Shown piece by piece: positions 10,531 through 20,084 of a stretch of DNA of 64,000 nucleotides (the first letter of the stretch is position 1; each line of letters opens with the position of its first letter). The stretch is from Ursus arctos (lineage: Eukaryota > Chordata > Mammalia > Carnivora > Ursidae), in NCBI RefSeq assembly GCF_023065955.2, contig NW_026622808.1, positions 45,954,475-46,018,474 on the forward strand. The letters are read 5' to 3'. The notes beneath the pieces are model-generated. The model saw only the letters and a list, made by a program, of their open reading frames with translations, was not told the origin of the DNA and searched no databases. The position numbers and the translations under genes were made by a program.

Positions 10531-10741
10531 CTTTTAAAATATTTTATTTATTCATTTATTTATTCAGAGAGAGTGAACGTGAGTGGGGGAGGGGCAGAGG
10601 GGAAGGGAGAGAGAGAATCTCCAGCAGACTGCCCGATGAGCACAGAGCCTGACGCAGGGCCCAATCCCAGGACCCTGAGATCATGACCTGAGCTGAAACC
10701 AAGAGTTGGACACTTAACCCACTCAGCCACCCAGGTGCCAC
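10531..10741 (-). mobile_element. SINEC, older subfamily
   Basis: Reversed element: atttatttattcagagagag, a GA-rich body, atcatgacctgagctgaaac, caagagttggacacttaacc and ctcagccacccaggtgcc. The flanking cctacctt on both sides (about 10508-10515 and 10743-10750) is a plausible target duplication. Confidence 0.93.
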
Positions 10742-10749
10742 ACCTACCT

Positions 10750-12315
10750 TTTTTAATAGAGCAGGAAAAAGTCAGGGAAAAACCAAAACAAGACTCCAGT
10801 ATACTATTCTGCTGTATCAACAATGATATTTAGTCATTCTGTGTGATGATCTTGGAGCCAGACCAGTACCTAGAAAGTCTAGGGCCTACTCTGAATATCC
10901 TGGAGTTCTTTATGCATCAGAGAGTGTTTTCCGCTTTTAACCATTGTCTGCTGGGGTCTTTAAAACTCCGTTCATAGGTTTTAGAATCCAAATTCTTTCT
11001 TTCTTTTTGGCCTATCTAGGATTCTCTCACTTGTCATAGATTTTTATTTTCTTGTTGCATTTCTTTGTAGCTTGAACCCTCAAGCAAAAAAGGTAGGTGG
11101 AATCACATTTATCAATTCATTTCCAGGCCTCTGGTATTGAAGTCAATCTCTAATTGAAAAACTAGTCTCCAGGGGCCACTAATTAGATGTTGAAATTGAT
11201 GCTTTGTGCAAAATTTAGTGTCTTTCTGGTCTGCCACATTTTTGTAGGCTCCTTTTTTCACTCTTTCTAGTTTGTAGCTAAGGGGTTCCATACTTCCATT
11301 GGTCTGGGCAGCTAGCAACAAGGTTTATATAGTAATAGTTCTGAAAATGCAGGTGAAACATTGGCAACTTTGGAATGAATTGTCATACATTTCCCAATGT
11401 CTCCTACCGTCTCTAATGAATTATTAACTTTTTTTAGTATATTAGATAATTATATATTTGTCATGCATTCATTTAGTTATAAGGTTTTCAAAAAGCTATA
11501 TTCAGAAGGCCAAATTTGATTTATTCCTGTTTCTTTTCCAGTGTTACCTCTGTTCCATCATACAAATCTCTACCTTTGGTTTCAGAATAAAAAAATCCTC
11601 AGAAAATATAGGTTTCTGAATTTAGGCATACTTGAAGACGATTTTCCTTCCATCCCTGTTTACTTCTCTGACAGCTAAAAAAAAGCTAGAAAAAAAATGG
11701 GAATCTTAGCAAATTAAATATTATAAGTATTATACTACTTACACTGATCTCATAGGAATAACTCATTCAATTTGGATACCAACCTCATTCTTTATTTCCA
11801 TGTACTTCCATGCTCTAATATACCTTGTCCCTCATTTTTCTTGCTCAGCTTTTAAAAAGTAGAATAAAACTACTTGCAGTTTCACTCAGAGGCATTTGCT
11901 TTTGAATATTTTGGTTCATTTCCTTCTAATCTCAAAGCTTTCATTTTAGAAACACGGCCTTTATCTTTTAACATATAAACGTATTTTCCTTATATCCGTA
12001 TGAATTCTTTTTTCCCATTTATAAAAGCAATACATACTTACTGTCACAAAATCAAACCCAATAAGGGGTACAAAGTAAACTTGGGTGTGTTTTGTTGCCA
12101 AGTACTTAGATGCACTTGTCCAAAATTTCAGGCAAATTTGCGTGGCTTTAGTAATTTTTAGTTTTTTTAGTAACTAATTTTACCCTCTCCTGCCCTTGAG
12201 TTGCTAATGAATCAGGTGACATTTCCCACTGATGTCAGATAGAGGCTCAGAATCTTAAAGGCATTTAGGAGCAAGACATGAGGCTTACATTCTAAAGAAA
12301 TGAAACCTTTTTATT
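10750..12315. other. unique AT-rich sequence
   Basis: 1.5 kb with no assignable element. About 12015-12080 (tttataaaagcaatacatac) resembles the end of a very old L1-type repeat, but too weakly to call. No convincing frame. Confidence 0.4.
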
Positions 12316-12317
12316 TC

Positions 12318-12385
12318 CTTTTTTGGCCCTGCACATTTGCTTGGCATGCAGTAGGTGCTCAATAAATTTCTTTTGTCACATTGCA
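12318..12385 (+). mobile_element. L2 3'-end fragment
   Basis: ccctgcacatttgcttggc, then atgcagtaggtgctcaataa is the conserved L2/MIR-type 3' terminus. Only this end is preserved. Confidence 0.6.
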
Positions 12386-12764
12386 TTGAACTGACTTGTG
12401 AAGAGGATCCTGGCATCAGCTGACCCAGCTGAGAAGTGGAGTGTGGCCATGGTTCTCCCTCAAATAATAAGAACATTTGTTCTGCCTCAGTTCACTTCCT
12501 GCTCAAGGTCTATTAAAAATACCTCACCGTCAGGATCGGTTCTCAACTGGATATGTTTCGAGGGGCAGGGGTAGATAGCCGAGAGACGAATCATACATGG
12601 AAACTCATCTCGTTCCTTAAATCTGACCCCTGAATGTCTTTTAGAGTTGCTGATTAGATTCTCGCTAGAGCACAATAGCAGACTCGGTCCTCAAAGGAAA
12701 TAAATTAAACTGCACCACATGAGGACAAATGGTTGACATTGTGCTCTTGCTAGCATCTTGTGTG

Positions 12765-12827
12765 CAGCTGTGAACAGCTGTGTGAGTGCCAGTTAAGCTG
12801 TGATAGTATCACTGGGGAGACAGATAA
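12765..12827 (+). promoter_or_regulatory. paired E-boxes and GATA motif, candidate enhancer core
   Basis: Two CAGCTG E-boxes at 12765-12770 and 12775-12780 are spaced exactly 10 bp (one helical turn), and an AGATAA GATA-type site lies at 12822-12827. The surrounding 12.4-13.4 kb is non-repetitive. Motif spacing is seen directly; function is inferred. Confidence 0.25.
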
Positions 12828-12829
12828 AG

Positions 12830-13685
12830 GGCAATTCATTCACAAAGCACTATTGAAAGGGCCTCGCAGGTGTGTTCTAAGTACCGACTTTCTGCTATCC
12901 CCTCTCTATCTGAAATTTATCCTGAGATAAGGTGATATAATATAATACAGAATTATAGGTCTTCTCCCACCAGGAATGGTGTTTTAGGAATACATGCTGT
13001 GACATTCACAAATAAACATGAAATAGGGAAAAGCAGGCTCCACTTGACAAAGACGATTAGCTTCTGACTCCAGAGTGATTCTTGGACCATTTATTCATTC
13101 CCTAATGAATAAGCCTCAGTTTTCCCCCGTCTGGTAGAGAAGGCACAAACATGCCAAAGAAAGTGGCTCTTTTAGAGAACAGCTTCATTTTTCACCCGGA
13201 TTTGCAACTTCCCTCCCCTCCGAGAAGCCATCAGCTGCTCATCCTTTGACTACAAATGGTCAGCTCCTTTGGTGAACAAGGACCGGGTCAGATGCTAACT
13301 GCCAATGAAGGGAACAAAATGAGGTGAGAAAAGAGCATTTGGTAAAGAGATTGAAATGGCATTTGGATGTTTGTTTTAAAAGATTTTAATATGCTGCTTG
13401 AAGGGAAAGTTATGTATATCAGTTGCTCTCTTGAGAAATGGAGTTAGAAGGTAAAGCAGTAAAATTAAAATTGAATAGAAATCCTAGGTCAGTGTTCCTA
13501 AATGCTGGCCCAGTACCTGGGCCACCTTCGTGGACTCAATCGCCTAGTAACCTTGCTAAAGTTGCAAGTTCCCAAAGGACTGCCTGAGTTTTTGTAACCA
13601 ATTCCCCAAGATGAGTCTAGCGTACATGGCTAGATTTAGGAATTACTGGTAGATCCCAGGCTAAACAAACACCCAAACTAACAAA
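12830..13685. other. unique sequence with a possible degenerate DNA transposon
   Basis: No gene seen. 13490-13660 (cagtgttcctaaatgctggc ... taggaattactgg) has hAT-like ends, but the interior was not recognised. Confidence 0.35.
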
Positions 13686-13705
13686 CAAAAATAAAGCAGG
13701 TGACT

Positions 13706-13921
13706 GGGCGCCTGGGTGGCTCAGTTGGTTGACTATCCAATTCTTGGTTTTGGCTCAGGTCCTGATCTCAGGGTCTTGAGATCGAACTCCAAAGTTGGGC
13801 TGTGTGCTCAGTGGGGAGTCTATTTGAGATTCTGTCAATCCCTCTCCCTCTGCCCCTCCCCCTGCTCACTCGCCCTCTAGCTCTCGCTCTCAAATAAATA
13901 AATCTTAAAAATAAATAAATA
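13706..13921 (+). mobile_element. SINEC, older subfamily (host of the next SINE)
   Basis: Head gggcgcctgggtggctcag, then aattcttggttttggctcag, gatctcagggtcttgagatc, a CT-rich body and an aaataaata tail. The outer duplication aataaagcaggtga (13690-13703) / aataaagtagatga (14154-14167) encloses both this and the following SINE. This copy therefore inserted first. Confidence 0.95.
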
Positions 13922-14109
13922 GGGGCGCCTGGGTAGCACAGCGGTTGAGCATCTGCCTTCGGCTCAGGGCGTGATCCCGGCGTTGTGGGATCGAGCCCCA
14001 CATCAGGCTCCTCTGCTATGAGCCTGCTTCTTCTTCTCCCACTCCCCCTGCTTGTGTTCCCTCTCTCGCTGGCTGTCTCTATCTCTGTCGAATAAATAAA
14101 TAAAATCTT

Positions 14110-14158
<49 letters not shown>

Positions 14159-14159
14159 A
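13922..14159 (+). mobile_element. SINEC, younger arctoid subfamily, inserted in the tail of the preceding SINE
   Basis: ggggcgcctgggtagcacag, gcgtgatcccggcgttgtgg, cacatcaggctcctctgcta, ctctctcgctggctgtctct, ending in a long AAAT tail. It sits exactly at the A-rich tail of the 13706 element in the same orientation, making a head-to-tail pair. Confidence 0.95.
14113..14159 (+). repeat. (AAAT)n microsatellite grown from a SINE tail
   Basis: About eleven AAAT units, directly continuous with the tail of the younger SINE. Confidence 0.95.
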
Positions 14160-14299
14160 GTAGATGAATTATTTAGGAGGGGGAAACTACGAACCAAGCC
14201 AGAATGAGATAGCAGGGCTGCCCCTCTGTATGGACCCAAACCAATAAGTAATATTTTTGTAATCAATAAATAGTAATTAACTGAAGACTGACTTTATAT

Positions 14300-14490
14300 C
14301 CAGGACTGATCTATTTCCTTAAATCTTTTCATCTTTAAATTGTAAGGAACTTTATGAGTGAGGCAGGATCCATGAAGCACCTTGCACACATGAGACACAC
14401 GCACTTTAAGGCAGTCGGGAAGATCACACAGCTGGTAGCTGGCAGAGCCCGGCTTCAGACTCAGGAAGTCTGAGTCCAGAGCCTGTGGTT
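14300..14490 (-). mobile_element. MIR
   Basis: Reversed MIR: tttatgagtgaggcaggatc, gaagatcacacagctggtag, ctggcagagcccggcttcag, gaagtctgagtccagagcct. The central part is degraded. Confidence 0.75.
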
Positions 14491-14519
14491 AAACCTGGAC
14501 CAGAAACTGTCTTTCCTGT

Positions 14520-14810
14520 ACAAATGGCAGGCCTTGGAGAGATGAAGTTTAATAAGGCAGTGGTGTCCTTCAAGGAGCTCATGGAAATTTATAATATAAT
14601 GTAGCAAGTGCAGTGTGTAACATGCAAAGAGAGACTCTGAGGCCTTTGCAGGATCACAGAAGAAGTCTGACCCAGTATCAGGGGTGGGCTCTCTGGACCT
14701 GAGCTGAAATGTTAAAGGATGAGAAAGAATGAGCCACAAGAAGACTGGACTGAGGGAAGGTGTTCTTGGAGGAGGAGACAGCATGAGCAAAGCCTCAAAG
14801 AAAAGATATA
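14520..14810 (+). mobile_element. ancient mammalian repeat, family not assigned (copy 2 of 4)
   Basis: gtccttcaaggagctcatgg, then ctgagctgaaatgttaaagg, atgagaaagaatgagccac and gcatgagcaaagcctcaaag follow the order of the same unnamed consensus as the copies at 6.6, 16.3 and 59.8 kb. Confidence 0.45.
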
Positions 14811-15004
14811 GTAGTTCCTGGCTTCTCTCAGAGGGCTATTACCAGAAGACGGGTGAATGTATACAAGATGGCAAGAATGACAACTATCTGCTCGATTATG
14901 GAAAATAATTATTAATGATTATTATTGAATTGGGATTAATGTTAATAATTATCACAATCCTTTTTAGTAACTGACATGAATACTAATTGTGGTGTTTCAT
15001 AACC

Positions 15005-15330
15005 TGTTGCTATGTTATTCCAAAATTACCCTAAAACTTAGTTGTTTGAAACAACCTCCCTTGTACTGTGCTCTTAGAAATCTATGAATCAAGAATTTTG
15101 GGAGGGCATAAGTGGGATGGCTTAGGTCTGCTTTCTCATGTCTGGGCCTCCCCTGGAGGTGACTAGAACACATGGGGCAATGAACCCCTGAGGCTGGAAG
15201 GTCTTCTTCCAAGAAGGATGGCCACCACCATTGGGGGTGACTGGTAGGCCATAATTAAATGGGGCTGTTGGCCAAAGCACTTCCATGTGCCCTTCTCAGC
15301 CTGGTGACTTCAGAAAAGTGGGACTTCTAA
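15005..15330 (-). mobile_element. probable old LTR- or MER-type repeat, family not assigned
   Basis: ctatgttattccaaaattacc, ctaaaacttagttgtttgaa, gaatcaagaattttgggagg, ggctgttggccaaagcactt and catgtgcccttctcagcc recall a mammal-wide repeat whose other strand ends in a ttaagccactaag-type motif. The name cannot be given with confidence. Confidence 0.4.
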
Positions 15331-15509
15331 GGTGGGTCAGTGGCCCAGTGAATGAGGTGGAGGCTGATATCTTTTTGACCTAGCTTCGGAAGACACAAGT
15401 GTTACCTACTGTACTCTATGGATTAAAGCAGCCATGAGCACATCCAGATTGAAGAGAAACCATAACCTGAGGAGTGTCAAGGAATCTGGAGCCAAATTTT
15501 TAAAATCAC

Positions 15510-15745
15510 CACATGTGGTTAACATTTATTGGGTACTTTCTAAGTGCCAGGCACTCTGCTAAATGCTTTAGCAAGGGTATCTCCTCTAAAGTTCATCACA
15601 ATGGTATAAGATATGCGCTATGATTATCCCAGTTATAGATGAGGGATCACAGGCTCAGGGAAGATGTTTAACTTGCACGAGGTCACCAATAAGTGGCTAC
15701 ACTTATGAACTCATATTTGTAGGATTTAAAAGTGTAAGCCTAAGC
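15510..15745 (-). mobile_element. MIR, near complete
   Basis: Reversed order: aacatttattgggtactttc, gtgccaggcactctgctaaa, gctatgattatcccagttat, gatgagggatcacaggctca, cgaggtcaccaataagtgg. Confidence 0.85.
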
Positions 15746-15749
15746 TACA

Positions 15750-16262
15750 TCACCTTGGTATTCTTCTTTCTGTGTAAATCAGCCCTGACTCGTGGCCCAG
15801 AGTGCAGAGTAAGCTCATTGTTAGTGTTTGTGGGAAGGAAGAAAGTCTCAGCAACTCTACATTTAAGGGGACTCAAATAGGGACATTTGGGGGCAACATC
15901 ATGGCTGGCAACTACTACACTCTCTTTTGTCCTTGTCGGAAGTGGAATCCTGAGGAAGCAATGCTATGTGGACCTTGGGCCTGGCCTTTACATTTCTCAT
16001 GTAAATGCTCACATAATTCTCTCCCTGGAAGCCTCATCCCTGAAGGCCTTGTGCCTGAATCCTGAAATCAAAGAAATGGGACAAATACTCTTTGGAAAAG
16101 CCTTCTGAATCAAAGTTCTCTCAGATCCAGGAAAAGTATCACAAATTAGGAGTATTCATTCCCAGGAATATGAAAAAAATAACTTTTGCCTGCTTTTTAC
16201 ATCTTATACCCACCAGAAGAGTAATCCATGGTATTTAAACTCAATTTTGTTTCATGTACCCA
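15750..16262. other. unique sequence
   Basis: Overlapping short frames at 15620-16108 run across MIR and unique DNA and are not credible genes. No other feature seen. Confidence 0.4.
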
Positions 16263-16575
16263 CTCACCCAACAATATATATTGAACACCTATTATGTGTT
16301 AGCCATGACGCTGGATTATGAAGATACTATGGGTAAGAAAGACAGAGATGATCTCTCCTCTCCTAGAGCTCATAGTCTAATGAGAAAGATAGAGAAACTA
16401 AGTAGGTAATTATTCAATATATAATTGCTAATTCCCAAAAGTGCTTTGAGAAAAATTAATGTGATAAGATAAAAAGACAAGAGTAAGGTGAGAAATCTGT
16501 ATGTATGCTGGTTGGATTAGGCCTCTCTAGGGATGTGATATTTAACCAGAAACCCAAAGTAAGAGAGGAAAGGAA
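16263..16575 (+). mobile_element. ancient mammalian repeat, family not assigned (copy 3 of 4)
   Basis: atattgaacacctattatgt, gttagccatgacgctggatt, ctctcctagagctcatagtc, then aggcctctctagggatgtga. Same consensus family as the 59.8-kb copy, here including the 5' part. Confidence 0.55.
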
Positions 16576-16579
16576 AGGC

Positions 16580-17394
16580 TGTGATCCTGTTTATTTTTAT
16601 TCTGTTCTTTGGTCCCAACCTCCTTTCCTTTGAGTTCAGACCCTGTTCCAAACAGAATTAAGCTGCAAGTCAGAATGTTGATGGAAGAAGAATCTAACTA
16701 GTCCTCAGTCCAGTATCAAGTTCATGCACACAGACACTTTACAAGCAAGTGCAAAACCTGACATTTAAGGGCTGACCTTATTTCCCAGCTGCATAGAAAT
16801 CTGAGACCAGCCCTAGCTAACAGCCTCAAAGTGTAGGTCATTTGTGCACCCACCAAGCCCCTTGAGTCTTCATCCAAACAGAGTCTTGGTGGACCATTCT
16901 GCCTGTCTTCCAGAGGCGCCTTCAAACAGCAAGAGTGGACTAGGTCTTCAGGCTAAAAGACATGCTTCCAAAAAACTTCATGAATTTTACTTTCTAAGAT
17001 CAAACCCTATTATCAACACTGGGGTACTGATATTTAAGGAAACCTGTCCTTGGGGGTGGTGGTATGGTGGGGAATCCTATTAATAATTATACCTTAATTT
17101 AGTTATTAAAATTTAGGGATTCATTGATCTGGTAAAAGGAGTCTCTAATATTTGAGCTCCCAGCATCCATGGCAGCTACCAGAAGTGACACAGGGATTCA
17201 GCAGAAATGAAGCCTTCATGTAGGTGCACTTTAGAAGTGTATGGACTATCTCAACATGTAGTTACATTTGAGGCCATTCTTTGGAAATTGTTTCATTCGT
17301 TTGTGTGTGTATACATATGTAAAAATGTCATATATATGCAAATCTTAACAGTGTAATTACCGTGTATATGTGGGTTTATTAATTCCTAAACCAC
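16580..17394. other. unique sequence
   Basis: No gene or assignable repeat. A perfect octamer ATGCAAAT occurs at 17337-17344. Confidence 0.4.
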
Positions 17395-17419
17395 CAGCTA
17401 GTATCCTATTACACACTTA

Positions 17420-17510
17420 CTTATCTCACTTAATTCTCATAACCACCCTAAAAAAATTATGATATGACATTCTACAGGTGAAGAAGCAGTAGTACAGGAA
17501 GCAAGAACCT
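17420..17510 (-). mobile_element. MIR fragment
   Basis: Reversed MIR core with ctcacttaattctcataacc and gacattctacaggtgaagaa. About 90 bp. Confidence 0.55.
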
Positions 17511-17513
17511 ATG

Positions 17514-17668
17514 TGGTCCAATAGAAGAACCACTAGATATGTGTGGCTATTTAAATTTAAATTATTTAAACTTAAATGAACACTAGTCCCTCAGTCCCAC
17601 TAATCACATTTCATGTACTTAGTAGAACATTTCCACCATTGTAGAAAATTCTGTTGGGATAGCTCTGG
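17514..17668 (+). mobile_element. palindromic hAT-type DNA transposon
   Basis: tggtccaatagaagaaccac, gtggctatttaaatttaaat, tcagtcccactaatcacatt and ctgttgggatagct. This is the mammalian element whose two halves are inverted repeats (tgtccaata ... tattggaca type). A second copy is split at 36.4-37.8 kb. Confidence 0.65.
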
Positions 17669-17679
17669 AGACTGCAGGC

Positions 17680-17878
17680 CAGGGTTTCTCAACTTTGGCA
17701 ATCTTGACATTTTGGTCCAGGTAATTGCTTAGGGGGCCTCTCTTGTACATTAGAGGATGTTTCGCAACTGCTACCCACTAGTCAGCAGTAGCCCCCCTCC
17801 CCTAGTTGTGGAATCAAAATTGTCTCCAGAGAGTGTCCCCCTGGAAGGGGGAATAAAGTCATCCCTGGTCAAGAACCA
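17680..17878 (-). mobile_element. MER20-like hAT-Charlie element
   Basis: cagggtttctcaactttggc, cttgacattttggtccaggt, gaggatgtttcgcaactgct, ctagttgtggaatcaaaatt, tctccagagagtgtccccct, ending ggtcaagaacca. Confidence 0.85.
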
Positions 17879-17909
17879 AGGCCCTAGACTCAGCCTAGGG
17901 TTGATAGGC

Positions 17910-18045
17910 TATGTGGGAACTTGAGTGAGTTGCTTCTTTGAGCTTAATCTCCCTCATTGGTAAAATATTTTAAAAATAGAACACATTTTCATGAAGTTTT
18001 GTGAGTGTTCAAGGTTAAGCATTCAGTAGCTAATAAGAGCAGAAA
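17910..18045 (+). mobile_element. MIR fragment (weak)
   Basis: gaacttgagtgagttgcttc, tgagcttaatctccctcatt and attcagtagctaataa follow MIR order but are strongly diverged. Confidence 0.4.
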
Positions 18046-18086
18046 AAAGTGGTCTTTAGGACAGTAATACTCTAACTCCCCCTTAC

Positions 18087-18127
18087 CTGAGGCGATGTCC
18101 AGATTAGCTGCTGTGGCGTCTGGAATC
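18087..18127 (-). other. 41-base exon-like segment with consensus splice sites
   Basis: On the minus strand attttggttttcag precedes the segment and gcctcag|gtaagg ends it (donor GT = complement of 18085-18086). One frame is open across it from an ATG at 18171. Forty-one bases is short and not a multiple of three. Nothing recognised, so it is a weak candidate for a lncRNA or alternative exon. Confidence 0.15.
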
Positions 18128-18179
18128 CTGAAAACCAAAATTTCTGCTTGCTGTTCCAATGCTCTATCCATATACGCGG

Positions 18180-18760
18180 GCTTCTACGTTTAGGGACCTG
18201 CAGGGCTGGAGACAAAGACAGATTCGATTGATTTGTTTAGACAACAAAGTCTGAGGACTTGAAACTTAAAAACCAAACAAAGAAAGCTTCAACCAAACAC
18301 AGAAAACCATCTTTCAGCCTCACTGGCCTGAATTTTGTCATGATGGCCTTGAGAATGAGTGGAACAATGAGGCGATCAATTAATGAGGAAGGTTTTTAAA
18401 TGTCTCTATAAAAATGGAATCAAACATTTAGATCAATTATAGTGAAAATGATTAAAACATATCCATGGACAGCTGTCAGGATATTAACTGAAGTTTCAAC
18501 CTCAAATGTCTAAATAGGCACATTAGACAATGGGCCCTATCCCTGTATCAGGTTCAGGCTACCACGTTATTAGGATGGAAAGATAATTAAATGAATATTT
18601 GAAGTTTGTGCTTATTCTTGCCCTGAAAAAAACACATACAAGTGTGTTAATAGGCTTGCAGAGGGGACCATCATCAACTTATTTTGTCCTTGAGATTTTC
18701 CACAGTTTGTAGGATTAAGCTGAGTATAACCTTCTAAATATAAAGTTATCCTTAGATTGG
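18180..18760. promoter_or_regulatory. candidate conserved non-coding element
   Basis: Non-repetitive, with clustered AT-rich homeodomain-like sites (gatcaattaatgagg, aaagataattaaatg) and a SOX-like acaacaaag. Constraint cannot be shown from the window alone. Confidence 0.2.
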
Positions 18761-18994
18761 ACAATATGAACCAATATTTGACCATTTTTGACCCATAAGA
18801 AGGGAAATTCTGTAAGATGTAAAACTAATGCATTGAGGAGAGCAGCAAAAATAGAATAGTTCATTTCTCTAATTTATGTTTCCATCATTGAATTCTTCAA
18901 CTTATGTTTCAGTAATTGATACCTGAAAGGTCACCTCTCTATTAGAAACAGAGATCAAATTCACCATTCACATAATAACCTGGCCATTCGTCAC

Positions 18995-19210
18995 ACATTT
19001 ACAATGTATCAGGCCCCAGGCTAAGAAACAAGCATTACCTCATTAACCTCATTTAAACTTAACAACAGTATGAAGAGGGTATTATTTCTTTCCATTTCGA
19101 AGATGAGAAAACACATTGAGAGGGTTTAGATAACTTGTAGCTAAGAGGTATAGCCAGATTTTAGTCTCAAGAGGACAGAATTTCAAAGCTTTGGTCACCT
19201 GCCGTACTGT
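18995..19210 (-). mobile_element. MIR
   Basis: Reversed MIR: ttacaatgtatcaggccccagg, catttaaacttaacaacagt, tccatttcgaagatgagaaa, ggtttagataacttgtagct, gaggtatagccagatttt. Confidence 0.75.
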
Positions 19211-19214
19211 AGCT

Positions 19215-19500
19215 GCAGGTGAATGGCGAAGAAGATACTCGTTCTCCACGTTATAAATCACCTCCATAATTAGTACTCCTCCACAACATTCACCCACTCA
19301 CTGCATCTGGATGACGTGGGATGTAGTTTGTACCTTCTTTTATGGTCTGACTACTTTTGCCGCATTAGTTCATTAAATTAGATTATGAATGAGACTTCTT
19401 TCACACTTCTGCTACATGAAATATTTTCTTCTTAAAATGAGCCAATCTACCAAAATCTCCATATTTTTTTTCTGTTTTCTTATTCATCAGAGAAAAACTC
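19215..19500. other. unique sequence
   Basis: No repeat or gene recognised between the MIR and the AAAG microsatellite. Confidence 0.4.
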
Positions 19501-19505
19501 TGGTC

Positions 19506-19507
19506 GA

Positions 19508-19555
<48 letters not shown>

Positions 19556-19580
19556 AAAGAAGGAAAGAAAAAGAAAGACA
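19506..19580 (+). repeat. (AAAG)n microsatellite
   Basis: About 13 AAAG units, then imperfect aaaagaaggaaagaaaaaga. It is a pure purine strand and the source of the meaningless Lys/Glu and Phe/Ser-repeat frames on the two strands. Confidence 0.97.
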
Positions 19581-19599
19581 TTCTAAACAAATCAATCAA

Positions 19600-20010
19600 A
19601 CCGGAATATCCCCAGGTCCAAGACAAGAAAGATAAAAATGTCTCAAAGAAAGAACTCACTAATTGAAGAGTAACTGAAAAGAGAGACAATCCTGAATTAA
19701 TAAAATGTCTTAATTACAGTATGAGTTAGAAGAAAGAAAGTCTTATTATCTTTTCAAATCTGATGGATGAATGAATCAATCAAGCTGGAGTGTGAAAAAT
19801 ATGAAATGATATGAACTGGGCAAAAATAGAACCCTGTGGAAGTCTAACTGAGCCTATGTTGAACAAATGCGGCCTAAGTAAATGGAATATAGTTTTTTAC
19901 TTACTTATAGGTCAAGGTGCTACTATAGTTTTAGGAAACAAAAAAGTTCTTGTATGCTGATAAACATTCTCCTTGCAATCTTTTTATACTGTAGCTCATA
20001 TAAATTATAT
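19600..20010. other. unique AT-rich sequence
   Basis: Nothing recognised. Confidence 0.4.
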
Positions 20011-20015
20011 AATCT

Positions 20016-20080
20016 GTACTATATATATATATATACATATATAAAATCTATATTATATATACAATCTATATAATCTTTAC
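20016..20080. repeat. (TA)n-rich low-complexity tract
   Basis: ctatatatatatatatacat followed by further ATAT/CTATAT runs; a smaller CTAT run occurs near 20146-20162. Confidence 0.85.
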
Positions 20081-20084
20081 TGTG

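Noticed and set aside
13706..14159. Possible segmental tandem duplication
   Set aside because: The two units are different SINE subfamilies with nested insertion evidence, not copies of each other.
19389..19689. Lys/Glu-rich and Phe/Ser-rich frames
   Set aside because: Translation of the AAAG microsatellite in different frames.
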